A DNA stretch of 64,000 nt, taken from assembly GCA_016802295.1 (NCBI GenBank), contig JAESIW010000138.1, positions 71,904-135,903 of the forward strand. The letters run 5' to 3'. Below are positions 1 through 9,731 of the stretch, piece by piece (within the stretch, counting starts at the first letter, position 1; every line of letters begins with the position of its first letter). The stretch is from Brachionus rotundiformis. Taxonomy: Eukaryota; Rotifera; Eurotatoria; Ploima; Brachionidae. The translations under genes and the position numbers were made by a program. The notes under the pieces are model-generated. The model saw only the letters and a list, made by a program, of their open reading frames with translations. It searched no databases and was not told where the DNA came from.

Positions 1-417
1 TGTTAATGCTATTTATTAAATTATTAATAAACTTTGAAATAATATTCTATTCAATTACTCCAAACTGATTATTTTCATTTTAACTTGATATGACTGATTA
101 GTGCTATTGATGACTAAATTTAAAAATATTTAAAAAAAGACAAAACAAATTTATATTTACCTATTAAGAAAATAAAAATTTTAAAAAAATCAAACATTTT
201 TGATAAAAACAATTCCAAGCTCATTGCTAGGCTGATAAATAAATGATAATAAATGCCAAAAAATTAACTTAAATTTAAGCTAAAGTTTATTGAAGTGAAT
301 TTTTTAAAAATCTTATCTGGATATGGTTTAATTATTTACCAATGTTTCTTGTATAATTCAAATTTAAAAATTAGATAAAACTAAACTTTATTGCAATTAA
401 AAGAATAAAAACAATAA
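1..417. other. AT-rich intergenic DNA
   Basis: No coding exon, RNA gene or repeat is visible. This is downstream of the first gene, which ends at 418 on the minus strand, so it probably holds that gene's 3' UTR and polyadenylation region. Confidence 0.5.
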
Positions 418-963
418 TTAATATTTTTTGTTATGATGATTATTATAGTAATGATTCTGTTTTTTATCTTTAGATCCTAGATTTATTTTTCGCTCGATAA
501 AAAATGGAATTGGCAGAGGCATTGTAGAAATTGGAGGTACCATTGGTACCATTGAAGGAGATCCTTGTTGACCTGCTACTGCTTGATGATTATTTTGGGT
601 TCCGTAATTTGAACCATACCCATTTTGTTGTGTATATTGACTCGATTGGTGATATTGTGAAGGTTGATAATTGTTACTTCCATAAGTTGAACCATAACTT
701 CCTTGCTGTTGATAACCATTACCAGTTTGTTGTGGATATTGACTTGACTGTTGATACTGTTGATTATATCTGGGTTGATATTGCATATTATATTGAGGTT
801 GTGGTGGTGCAGGTCTATGATTTTGATTACCAAAATTGCCAAAAGAATATACTTAATTAAAAATAGGTAATAAACAAAAAAAATCTGATTTATATTTATT
901 ACCAGAAAAACAGCAGTTGGATATACTTAAGGCAATTAAAAAAATGGACAAATCATGTTTCAT
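418..963 (-). CDS. Small secreted Q/Y/G-rich protein
   Basis: Two exons, 963-903 and 851-418, with a 51-bp GT-AG intron, encode about 164 residues. Exon 1 encodes a clear signal peptide (MKHDLSIFLIALSISNCCFS), and the intron falls right after it. The mature part is dominated by Gln, Tyr, Gly, Ser and Asn, with an imperfect internal repeat around QSSQYPQQ and QSSQYTQQ. A Pro/Met-rich stretch (PMVPPISTMPLPIP) and a basic His/Asn/Lys tail follow. There are almost no cysteines after the signal peptide, so this is probably a disordered extracellular protein such as a matrix, glue or eggshell component; that role is inferred. The next gene has the same plan. No named family recognised. The start was chosen because it gives the signal peptide in frame. 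Confidence 0.75.
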
Positions 964-1363
964 TTTAAAAAATCTAAGCTTAATTTCTAAAAACTAATTT
1001 TTTTTAAGTTTTCTAAAAAATATTCGTTTATTTTTAAGCTTTGTAGAATAAAACTAAATTGAAAATTATATTTTTCAGTTAAAAATGACATCGAGACATG
1101 ATCGTATTATACAAAGGATTCAAAAAATTATGACTTGAAACATAAATACATTTATTCAAAATGAATTAAGCTCTGTAAAAATTGATGCATCCTAATTTTA
1201 GTCATAAATATTACAATTAAATAAAAATATTGAATAAAATTGATAAATTCATTATTATTTTAATTTTAAATATTAAATTAATAGATTTTAATTTAAAAAA
1301 AAGCTTTATTTAAAATAATTAAAACTAAAAAAAACTAACATTAATAAAACACCATTTAATATC
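964..1363. other. Intergenic, 400 bp
   Basis: AT-rich spacer between two minus-strand secreted-protein genes. It must hold the upstream region of the first and the 3' UTR of the second. The only distinctive element is the palindrome TAAGCTTA at 975-982, just upstream of the first start codon. Confidence 0.5.
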
Positions 1364-1680
1364 TCAATAACGACCATAATCATATTTCTTTTTCATTTTT
1401 TTAACTGGTCTTTTTCTTTTGATTTTTTTTCCATCATCGAAAGTTAAAATTGGCATGACAACTGGAACTGGATAGGGCATAGGTCCCATTGGCATCATCA
1501 TCGGATTTGGGGCTGGTCCTGGAGCAGGCGCAGGAGCAGATGCATGTGTTCGGTAAGGAGCTTAAATCAATGAATATTAGCACAGTTATCTATTAAGTTT
1601 CGAATCATACCGGAATAAGAGTAAGAAAAAATTTCACCAAAACATAATGCCACCAAAAGTAAAACAATTGTTTTTCTCAT
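1364..1680 (-). CDS. Small secreted Pro/Met-rich protein with basic tail
   Basis: Two exons, 1680-1611 and 1560-1364, with a 50-bp intron, encode 88 residues. Exon 1 encodes a signal peptide (MRKTIVLLLVALCFGEIFSYS). As in the neighbouring gene, a phase-1 intron lies just after it. The mature protein is a run of Ala-Pro repeats (APAPAPGPAP), then a Met/Pro segment (MMMPMGPMPYPVPVVMP), then a strongly basic C-terminus (KKIKRKRPVKKMKKK) ending in Tyr/Arg. The shared architecture (signal peptide, Pro/Met segment, basic tail, same intron position) suggests a diverged tandem paralogue of the gene at 418-963. Candidate roles are a structural extracellular peptide or an antimicrobial or adhesive polycation; neither is demonstrated. 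The coding sequence is too small and too split to be obvious from single open frames. Confidence 0.72.
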
Positions 1681-2101
1681 TTTTTAAGCTTAAAACTTTA
1701 AAATCTAATATGAAGAAAATAATACTGAATCAAAAAAGATGATGAATTTAAACTTAAAATTCAAGTTTTATCGTAAGTTGATTTTTGTTAAAATGTTAAA
1801 TCATTTAAATTAAAAATTTATTTACAATAAATTGCGCACAAATTTACAAAAAATTATAAGACAAACTTATTTTATTATTTTTAAATTTTTTGATTCTCAA
1901 TCGCCTAATTAAAAAATGTAGATCGATAAAATTTTTATAACTAATTTATCAATTTATAATATAAAATTTTAAGAATTAAACTAAATTAATAAAATTGATA
2001 AAATTATTTAATTTTGATATATTTGAAAAAAGTAATAAAGTTTCTTTAACTAAGATATTTTTAATTAAAAAGAATAAAAGATAATGTTAAAATTTTACAT
2101 T
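1681..2101. other. Intergenic, 420 bp
   Basis: Very AT-rich, with no gene seen. The palindrome TAAGCTTA recurs at 1685-1692, four bases upstream of the start codon of the preceding gene. Confidence 0.5.
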
Positions 2102-2826
2102 TTATTTTAAAAGCTTTAAAATATTATTAAAAGAAAGCATTCGTTGTGGTGATGATAAGCTTTGTGTAAATTTTCTATCATATCTCTTATTTGAAAAAGG
2201 TCGAACTAAAATTTAAATTTAAATTTTCGAAAATTTAAAAATTTAATGCTTACATCTTCTTCGTGGTGTTTGGCAATTGTAGACAAGATGAATATAAGTA
2301 AATGAACTCGGTAATTTGAAAGCATTATTCTCCTTATCAATACATAATAAAGTTGGCAATTGATTAAAATTAAATACACAATTTTCTTTACCATTACATC
2401 TTAATTTTTTTGAAAGTTTAATAACTATTAATCAAGATATCAGAATTTAATTATATACATTAGTTTCATTATTTCTGTTATATTATAATTAGCAAAATTT
2501 TCCGTACTACACTCACGATATGGAATTTTTGGATTTCTTAAAAACTGTAAAGGACAAGTCTCTTCGGTCGACAACTTTAATTCGGCATTTGATATTTTTA
2601 AAATTGCATTATTAACACAATTAATATAGGGTATCAATTCATTGTTGTCTGGATTATTTTTTATAAGTTTCAAGTTATCTGTCTCAATTCGAGAATCTTT
2701 GCAAATGTTTTTTTCAGCTTTAGGTATGTCAAGAATAGATGGCACAATAATTGTACAACTTATATGATGATTTGAATAACTAATAATGAACAATAAAACC
2801 AAATATGATAATTTGTTAATTTTCAT
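2102..2826 (-). CDS. Secreted SUEL/Gal_Lectin-like protein, copy 1
   Basis: Three exons, 2826-2459, 2399-2254 and 2205-2102, give 205 residues. A signal peptide (MKINKLSYLVLLFIISYS...) leads into one domain with the spacing of SUEL-type (rhamnose/galactose-binding) lectins. That order is a Cys then ILKISNAELKLS then ETCP; a mid-domain Cys; CNGKENCVFNFN (family pattern C-G-x-x-x-C); and a closing segment, YIHLVYNC (family pattern YL-x-V-x-Y-x-C). The family's usual FGDPC motif is weak here, so sugar binding is uncertain. A basic tail with RPFSNKRYDRK follows. The next gene upstream is clearly a tandem duplicate, matching in the lectin core and in this tail. An alternative ATG ten codons upstream at 2856 is in frame, but 2826 gives the cleaner signal peptide. 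Confidence 0.75.
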
Positions 2827-2997
2827 TTTGAAATTAAGCTTAAATGCGAATTTCACAAAAAGACTTGGAAGTTTTTAATTTTTATTCTGAAACTTTGCAA
2901 AAAAAAATTATTATATATAATTTAAAAATCTTGAAAATGTGATAACAAACTATATATTCTTATTTATATCGAATCAAAGTTAACTGAATATAATATG

Positions 2998-3760
2998 TTA
3001 AAGTGAATTTAAATGGTTCAAAGACAGTACTCTTTTCATCTTTGAGAGGGTACGTCTGAACTTAACATCAAATTTTTTGTTTGAGAATGGACGATCTTTA
3101 AAATAAATTGTTTGACAAAACAAATTCAAAACAAAAACTTACATTTAATTCTCGGAGTCAAGCATCCATATGATATATTCAAGTATAATAAATTCTTAAT
3201 AGGGTAATAAATACCCATCTCTATTTCAGAGTCATATATTTTACATTCTGGTGAAGGTAAATCAGAAAATTCGAAATTACAAGCTTCTTTATTGTGACAC
3301 CTGTTATCTATTGCGATTTAATTGTTTTTGAGGAAATTTTTTTTTTAAAAATAAAAACTTACAACAATTTAAAAAATGACGTTACATCTTTGTGTTCAAC
3401 TGGATTAGGACAGGTTTTAAAATTGCTTATTTCAGGATGAACATACTGAAGAGGACAAATTGAAGATGTTGATTCGCTTAGAATTGCTTTTTTTATTTTT
3501 AATATTGCTTTATTAATGCATTTAAGACTTGATTTTTTCTTTTCAAGTTTGTTTATATCTGTATTTAAAAAAATATCTTGGCACACTATTGATCCTTTAA
3601 CATTTTAATAATATCTTAATTAGTTTTATAAAAGTATAAAAAAATATTTAAGACAACTTGTGTTATCTATTACAGGAGATCTTTGTAAAAACCACGCCAG
3701 AATATTTGGTAATGGAGAAAACATAAGCAATACAAAATAAAATTTTATAAAGCTTTCCAT
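2998..3760 (-). CDS. Secreted SUEL/Gal_Lectin-like protein, copy 2
   Basis: Four exons, 3760-3658, 3594-3363, 3300-3143 and 3095-2998, encode 196 residues. A signal peptide (MESFIKFYFVLLMFSPLPN...) precedes a domain parallel to the neighbouring copy: CINKAILKIKKAIL, then SSICPLQY, CHNKEACNFEF, LLYLNISYGC, and a C-terminal RPFSNKKFDVKF tail. The two genes lie head to tail and share the last two intron positions and phases. This copy has one extra intron after the signal peptide, with a non-optimal GTTGTC donor. Inferred role: soluble extracellular lectin or mucus/matrix protein. The family assignment rests on Cys spacing and the C-x-x-K-x-x-C and Y-x-C motifs, not on a search. Confidence 0.72.
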
Positions 3761-4221
3761 TTTGCATAAAAATACGAATTTTTCAAAAATCATAATCTAA
3801 ATTAAATTAAAATTTAATATACGCTTTTATTTTAAAACTGAACCAAGACAGAGTTGGCAAATATTTTGAAATTTGATACTTTTTTGAAATATATACAAAT
3901 AATTTAGTTCAATATTTTAAAAAATTATTGTATTATTAAATCTTGAATAAATTCGTTAATCAACTCGGTTATATCGGATTAAGAAACAATGATGATTGCT
4001 TTATTTAAGACAAATTAAAATATTTCAAATAAAAAGTGAAATAGTATTAATTCAAAAATATTAAATAATTGAAAAAAAATCACAAAATTTGACCTTAGTA
4101 TTTAAATTTAAATTTTATTTGAATTTATAATTTTGTCACAATTTAAATTAATCTAAAATATTTTTGTTTAAAATTTATTTACAAAACAACACTATTTTTA
4201 ATATATTCAGAAAATGAAAAT
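3761..4221. other. Intergenic, 460 bp
   Basis: AT-rich spacer between the minus-strand lectin pair and DHX8. It should contain the lectin promoter and the DHX8 3' UTR. No motif stands out. Confidence 0.5.
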
Positions 4222-7200
4222 CTAACCAAACTTTCCAGCTGGATTGTAATAAGGCTTTTTTAGTTTAGAAATACGCCAATCATTAGCATTTTCGTATTTA
4301 TTATATAATGGATCAATCTTTTGTTCCTTTTTATGCTTTGAGAGTTTTGTTGGATTCCCAAACTTAAAAAATGATGGTGCGAACTCAACAAGCCATTTAG
4401 GGTCAATAGCACATATCTCTCGCATATATTCTTTAGTAGTAAATACCAATTCATGATAAACTAGCCATTCTGGTTGATGTTGATAAATGGCACTTGAGGG
4501 ATGAATGTAAACCACTTGATTATCTACTAAAGTTCTATAACCATCTTGTGGATCACGCTTGGCAACATTTCTAAAAAATCCACTACATATAGCTTTTTGT
4601 ACTTTAGTGGAATATTTTCGACATGAAATTACATCTAATTTATGTCTATCCATTATTCCCAACATTTGCTTTCTTATATCTTGAGCGCGTTTAAGCGATC
4701 TGTGCTGAATAAAATTTTCAAAGCACCATGTGCTGGAAAAGTTATGATTTTTCCAAGCATTATAAACACATAGTAAAGTTAAATGATCACCTTCATTTTG
4801 ATGAAATCTTGCTTTTCTTTGATCGGCTAACTCAGCTCTTTCTTTAGGCCTATAATAAATGTTTTGAACAGAGAGCATCGATACAATTGTAAGAGCTTCA
4901 TCTGCACAGCCTAGATGAACACTCATTATTAACATTTTAGATAATTGTGGTTCAAGTGGAAACTCTGCCATTCTTCGTCCTAATTTAGTTAAAAGTCCTT
5001 CATCGTCCAAAGCACTTAAGGCGTGCAATTGCTCCATTGCCATAACAAGAGTCTCCATCGGAGGAGGATCCATAAAATCAAATGATAATAAATCATTTAT
5101 ACCCATAGCTTTAAGTGATAAAACAGTTGATGCTAAATTTGTTCTTTGAATTTCTGGTACATTAGTTGAAAGCATTTCATCTCTATAGGCTCTTTCTGTA
5201 TAAAGTCTGTAACATTTTCCAGGTCCAGTTCGGCCAGCTCGACCTGCTCTTTGCTTAGCTTGAGCTTGTGAAATCGGAGTCACTACTAAACTATCCATAC
5301 TCGTTTTTGCATTATAAACTTTTTGTTTAACAAACCCAGGATCAACAACATAAAAAATTCCGTCAATTGTTAACGATGTTTCAGCAATGTTGGTAGCAAT
5401 TATAACTTTTCTGGATCCAGGAGGTGCTGGTTCAAAAATTTTGGATTGCATTTCACTTGGTAAAGCTGAATACACTGGTAAGATTATTAATTCGGGTGCT
5501 TCAGGTCCTAATGATTTTAATCTTTCAAACAATATTTCACAAGCTGTGTCAATTTCTTCTTGACCTGTCAAAAAAACTAAGATATCACCAGGAGGTTCAG
5601 TTAAATGAATTTGCATGACAGTAATTAGAGAAGCATCTAAATAGTCTGTTTCGGGTTCTTTGGTGTAAAGAATCTCGACTGGAAACATACGACCAGGAAT
5701 TGTAAAAATTGGCGCACTAAAAAAATATTCTGAAAATTTGACAGAATCCAAAGTAGCTGATGTGACTATCAATTTAAGATCTTTTCTTTTTAGCACAGCT
5801 TTTTTCATTAAACCAAATAATACATCAGTATGTATTGTTCTTTCATGTGCTTCATCCAACATTATCACTGAATACTGTTTCATATCTGAATCAATTAAGC
5901 ATTCTCTGAGCAGCATACCATCTGTCATATATTTTATTTTGGTCTCTGAAGAAGTACAATCTTCAAAACGAATAGTATATCCAACTTCTTGTCCCAAACG
6001 AACACCAACTTCCTCGGCAACACGTTTTGCAACTGACATTGCAGCAACCCTTCTAGGTTGAGTACATCCTATTTTACCCAAAGAACTATAACCTGCTTCG
6101 GCTAAATATTGAGTTATTTGTGTAGTTTTGCCTGAGCCTGTTTCTCCTATCACCACAATAATTTGATTATCATGTACCGCTTTTATCAATTCATCTCTTA
6201 GTTTGAAAATAGGCAAACCTTCCCTTTGTTCTGCAATACTTAAGTTGGTTTTTTTACCAAAAGAACCTTTGGATCCAGTAAGCAAGCTTTTTTTCCATTC
6301 TGCTAATTGAAATGATTTTCCAGATTGCTGAGATATATTGTTTGATTCTTTTTTTACAGCAAACGGATCATCAGATCGCATTACTTCATCGTAATCATCT
6401 TCATTTTGCTTTGCTAAAGCTTCTTGTTGTGCCATTTTTAATTCTCGTCTTTCTTTAGATAATGCTCCTTGCATCATAGCAGCTTGTTGAAGTGATCCAT
6501 CAGGATTTTTAACGATCTTTATAGGACTTAGATCAGATAATTTTGATCGTCCGTAACCTTTTAAAAATGCACATTCCTCTTCTACGAGTTCTATTTCGAC
6601 ATCAACATCATCTTCTTCATCATCTTTCTTCAAGATACCTGTTTCATCGTCATAAAAAGGTAATTCTGTCAGTTGTATTGCATTAGCAGATCTTAATTGC
6701 TGTAATTCCCATCTTTCAAAATCAGATATAGGCTTTATTTTTTTCTTTGATAAAATGTCTTCTTCAACAGGAGCAATATCAAGTGAATTTTTAGAGTTAT
6801 CAGTATTATTTAGAGATGTTAATTCACTTATCTTAAGTTTGTTATTATTTTGAGCATTTAAATCTTTGCCAGTATTTTGATCTACATCTTTAATAGACAA
6901 GCTAATTTTGCTTCCTGTGATTGATAAAATTTTCACCTTTACTTTTTGACCGTGATTAACTACATCAGTAACTTGATTTACTCGACCCTCGCTGCGCAAA
7001 TTTGAAATATGTACTAAACCTTCTATTCTTTTACGAAAATCTGTTAAATGGACAAAACATCCGAATTCTAATATCTTTGTTACACGTCCATTATAAATTT
7101 GACCTATTTGTGGTTCTTTAAATTGATTTTGTTTTTCTCTTTTTGATTCTCGGCTTCTACTTCTACTTCTACTTCTATTTCTTTCTTTACTTTTTTTGTT

Positions 7201-7746
7201 GTATTTTTTATCATTGTAATCTCTATCTTTGATAGGTGATCTTGAATTAGATCTAGATCGTGAATGTCTACGCTTTTTTCGAGATCTTTCATTCTCAGAC
7301 GATTTTTCAGTGGATTTTTTCTTTATATTTTCTTCTTTTATTAAAATATCATCACTACTATCCTTTTTCTCTTCATTTGGTAAAGCTAGAGCAGGACACA
7401 GGATTTTTTTTGTTGTTACATCTAGTTGGTTGAGATTTTTTGAAGGTATGGATTCATTTAAAACTGAGGATCTGATATCACAAGCTTGAGTTTTCCGCAT
7501 AGAAGGATTCATACGCTGAATTATTCGCAAAAGATTTTGTATAAACGAATCCGGATATTGGTCCCCACTTATTTCGTTTAGAACTTTTTTGAACTTATCA
7601 AATGTGTCATTTTTTTCTGCCAGATGAATTATAAACTCAGCTAAATCTTTATCATTTACTCCTAAATGATTTTCCAATTCGGTACAAACTTTAGAAACAA
7701 GAGATAGTTTTTCAAGCTTCTCAAGATCATTTAAAACATCAGTCAT
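4222..7746 (-). CDS. DHX8: Pre-mRNA splicing helicase DHX8/Prp22
   Basis: Single open frame of 1174 residues (human DHX8 is about 1220). DHX8/Prp22 is the DEAH-box ATPase that releases spliced mRNA from the spliceosome. Visible domains in order: an N-terminal helical region; an RS-rich segment (about 155-205); an S1 RNA-binding domain (about 213-288, GQIYNGRVTKILEFGCFVHL); an acidic linker; then the helicase core with Walker A GETGSGKTT (about 534-542), DEAH (631-634), SAT (663-665) and QRAGRAGR. The helicase-associated and OB-fold C-terminal domains follow, ending near PAGKFG. All catalytic motifs are intact. It has no introns although neighbouring genes have many. The S1 domain distinguishes it from DHX38, DHX15 and DHX16. 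Confidence 0.97.
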   Translation of the reverse strand: MTDVLNDLEKLEKLSLVSKVCTELENHLGVNDKDLAEFIIHLAEKNDTFDKFKKVLNEISGDQYPDSFIQNLLRIIQRMNPSMRKTQACDIRSSVLNESIPSKNLNQLDVTTKKILCPALALPNEEKKDSSDDILIKEENIKKKSTEKSSENERSRKKRRHSRSRSNSRSPIKDRDYNDKKYNKKSKERNRSRSRSRSRESKREKQNQFKEPQIGQIYNGRVTKILEFGCFVHLTDFRKRIEGLVHISNLRSEGRVNQVTDVVNHGQKVKVKILSITGSKISLSIKDVDQNTGKDLNAQNNNKLKISELTSLNNTDNSKNSLDIAPVEEDILSKKKIKPISDFERWELQQLRSANAIQLTELPFYDDETGILKKDDEEDDVDVEIELVEEECAFLKGYGRSKLSDLSPIKIVKNPDGSLQQAAMMQGALSKERRELKMAQQEALAKQNEDDYDEVMRSDDPFAVKKESNNISQQSGKSFQLAEWKKSLLTGSKGSFGKKTNLSIAEQREGLPIFKLRDELIKAVHDNQIIVVIGETGSGKTTQITQYLAEAGYSSLGKIGCTQPRRVAAMSVAKRVAEEVGVRLGQEVGYTIRFEDCTSSETKIKYMTDGMLLRECLIDSDMKQYSVIMLDEAHERTIHTDVLFGLMKKAVLKRKDLKLIVTSATLDSVKFSEYFFSAPIFTIPGRMFPVEILYTKEPETDYLDASLITVMQIHLTEPPGDILVFLTGQEEIDTACEILFERLKSLGPEAPELIILPVYSALPSEMQSKIFEPAPPGSRKVIIATNIAETSLTIDGIFYVVDPGFVKQKVYNAKTSMDSLVVTPISQAQAKQRAGRAGRTGPGKCYRLYTERAYRDEMLSTNVPEIQRTNLASTVLSLKAMGINDLLSFDFMDPPPMETLVMAMEQLHALSALDDEGLLTKLGRRMAEFPLEPQLSKMLIMSVHLGCADEALTIVSMLSVQNIYYRPKERAELADQRKARFHQNEGDHLTLLCVYNAWKNHNFSSTWCFENFIQHRSLKRAQDIRKQMLGIMDRHKLDVISCRKYSTKVQKAICSGFFRNVAKRDPQDGYRTLVDNQVVYIHPSSAIYQHQPEWLVYHELVFTTKEYMREICAIDPKWLVEFAPSFFKFGNPTKLSKHKKEQKIDPLYNKYENANDWRISKLKKPYYNPAGKFG

Positions 7747-8075
7747 TTTAATTTCAAAATAGATTTTTTTTACTTAATCTAAAATTTGAAATTATTTTCT
7801 CATATATTTATATTCGTTTAAATAAATTTCATTACCAACTTAACATTATGACAATTACAAAAAAGGATAAAATGTATTTTTAGATATAACAATTTCATTT
7901 TAATTGATAAATTATTAACTTTAGTTAATGATTTATTTTTTAAATTCTAAAATAACAAGAAATAAAATAATAATTAATATTCAAATTTTTATTTATTTAT
8001 ATTTTAAGTCATTTATTTAAAAATATAAATCGTAAATCGTAAAAATTAAAGTAAAATATTTATTCAAAAATTAAT
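7747..8075. other. Intergenic, 330 bp
   Basis: AT-rich spacer between the DHX8 start codon and the end of the cold-shock gene, both on the minus strand. It presumably holds the DHX8 promoter and 5' UTR. Nothing else seen. Confidence 0.5.
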
Positions 8076-8665
8076 TCAGTTTGCTTGATTTGTATCCCAA
8101 TGTTCATGTTTGACTCCTTCTTTTAAATGAACAAAATGAACATGAATAGCTTGATATCTAATAAATTTTAGTAAATTTTTTAAAATTAATTTTAATAAAG
8201 CTCATACTTAATGTTTTTAGGTGGTATAAGCTCTTTTTTGAAGGAAACAATATCTCCTTCTTTCGGACACCAAGAACCTTCGATGCTTAAATAATAAAGT
8301 TAAAGTGAAAAATTATTAAAATCATTTGTTAAGGTACTCAGAAATATGAACAAATATTGGTTCTGGTTCATCGTCAGGTTTAATGAATCCATGACCTTTA
8401 TTTCTACAAAATGATATTATAGTTCCTCTAAAAGTTGGGCCATTAGCAATTCTTTCATGTCTTAAAAATATTATTTAATTAACCAATAATTAATCAATAC
8501 ATTGATTTCATACTCAGACACGGTTCTTGTTCGTTTGTGCGGAAGTAAATCTAGATGATGTTCATTTAAATGATCAATGAAATTTTTCATATGAGTATTT
8601 AATTCGCTATTTTCAGGTATAGAATTTTCAATGTTATGAGATTGAAAATGACTTTCTGATGACAT
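8076..8665 (-). CDS. CARHSP1: Cold-shock-domain RNA-binding protein, CARHSP1/CSDC2 type
   Basis: Four exons, 8665-8514, 8460-8338, 8285-8208 and 8157-8076, with introns of about 50 bp, give 144 residues. Human CARHSP1 is 147. The cold-shock domain carries the aromatic RNA-binding motifs FCRNKGHGFIKP and IFVHISDIEG, and the family's own C-terminal stretch IPPKN...HLKEGVKHEHW is kept. Upstream, RTRTVS matches the RSRTFS phosphosite region of CARHSP1 and PIPPin. Members bind mRNA 3' UTRs and influence stability and translation in the cytoplasm. The N-terminal 40 residues are polar and not conserved. The start at 8665 is the only in-frame ATG that gives a normal length. Confidence 0.9.
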
Positions 8666-9731
8666 GTTTGATGAAAAATTTGCTAAATGAAATAAAAAAG
8701 GGATTATTAATTTTAATTTTGATTTAAATTTAAAAATAAAATTATTTTAAAATTTAATTCGTTAAATTTGCAAATTTAAACGATATCTTAAAGAAAGAAC
8801 GATGCAAATTATACAAAATTGATTAAGATTTTACGACTAATGTTTTTCTTTTAATTAATTTTGATAAAATAATTTTTTTGCAATATGCAAAAAAGCATAA
8901 TTGAAGTAGCATTATTTATGGCTAAAATATTTGTCTTAATATAATTAAACATTAGGATAGAATTCAGACTTGTTATCAAAATAAGTAAATTTCAATTGAT
9001 TTGGATATAAGCAAAAATTGACTTTTATTTCAGTAAAAGGAGATGTTTACCTTTTAGAGTAGAGATAGCTTATTTATAAAATAGTAAAATGAAACAACAA
9101 CAACTGGCCCGATATTAATGAATTTAATGGATTGTTTTTGAAAATTATACATTAACTTTAAGCTAATTTTAACTGAAAAATTCGCGGAAATAAATAGAAA
9201 ATATTTTATTGAATGAAAGTATCTAATAAAATAACTTATTTTATTAATTCGCTATTTCTGTAAAAAGTTCTGTAGTTTATATATTTAATCAGTTTAAATT
9301 TTTTTAAATGGCTTTTTATTTATATAAATTAAGACTATTTTAAAAATTTATTTTAATTAAGATTACTTATTGAAGGAATTTGCTGTTGTTTCAAAATTTT
9401 TTTACTTAATCATAGTACACATGAGCTTCTTTCTCCTAACTTATTTTGAGATAATTATAATTATCCAATAGAAAGAAAGCACGTTTACTTATTAAATTTA
9501 ATTTCGAAATTACGAATATAAATTATAGAAAAAAATTTTGCATTTTATTAGGTTGTGATTAGAATATTTCAACAGTGTTCTTTAAATTTAAATTTTTTGA
9601 ATAAAATTTGTAGTTAACCTCCCTTTTCAACAAAATTGAATAGCATGTAATTCATATTAGCTAAACAATCCAAAAATGATTATTAATATTCTTTAAGGAA
9701 TGAACAGCGCACTGGTTCTGATAAAATCTTA
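8666..9731. other. Divergent intergenic region upstream of the CSD gene and XBP1
   Basis: About 1.07 kb between two divergently transcribed genes, so it contains both promoters. Just before XBP1 there are two short upstream ORFs. One starts at 9676 (six codons). The other starts at 9700 (ten codons), and its TAA stop overlaps the XBP1 ATG as TAATG. No other structure seen. Confidence 0.5.

Noticed and set aside
531..860. Plus-strand frames opposite the Q/Y-rich secreted protein gene
   Set aside because: Shadow of the low-complexity minus-strand codons. No signal or splice structure, while the minus-strand model has a signal peptide and a phased intron.
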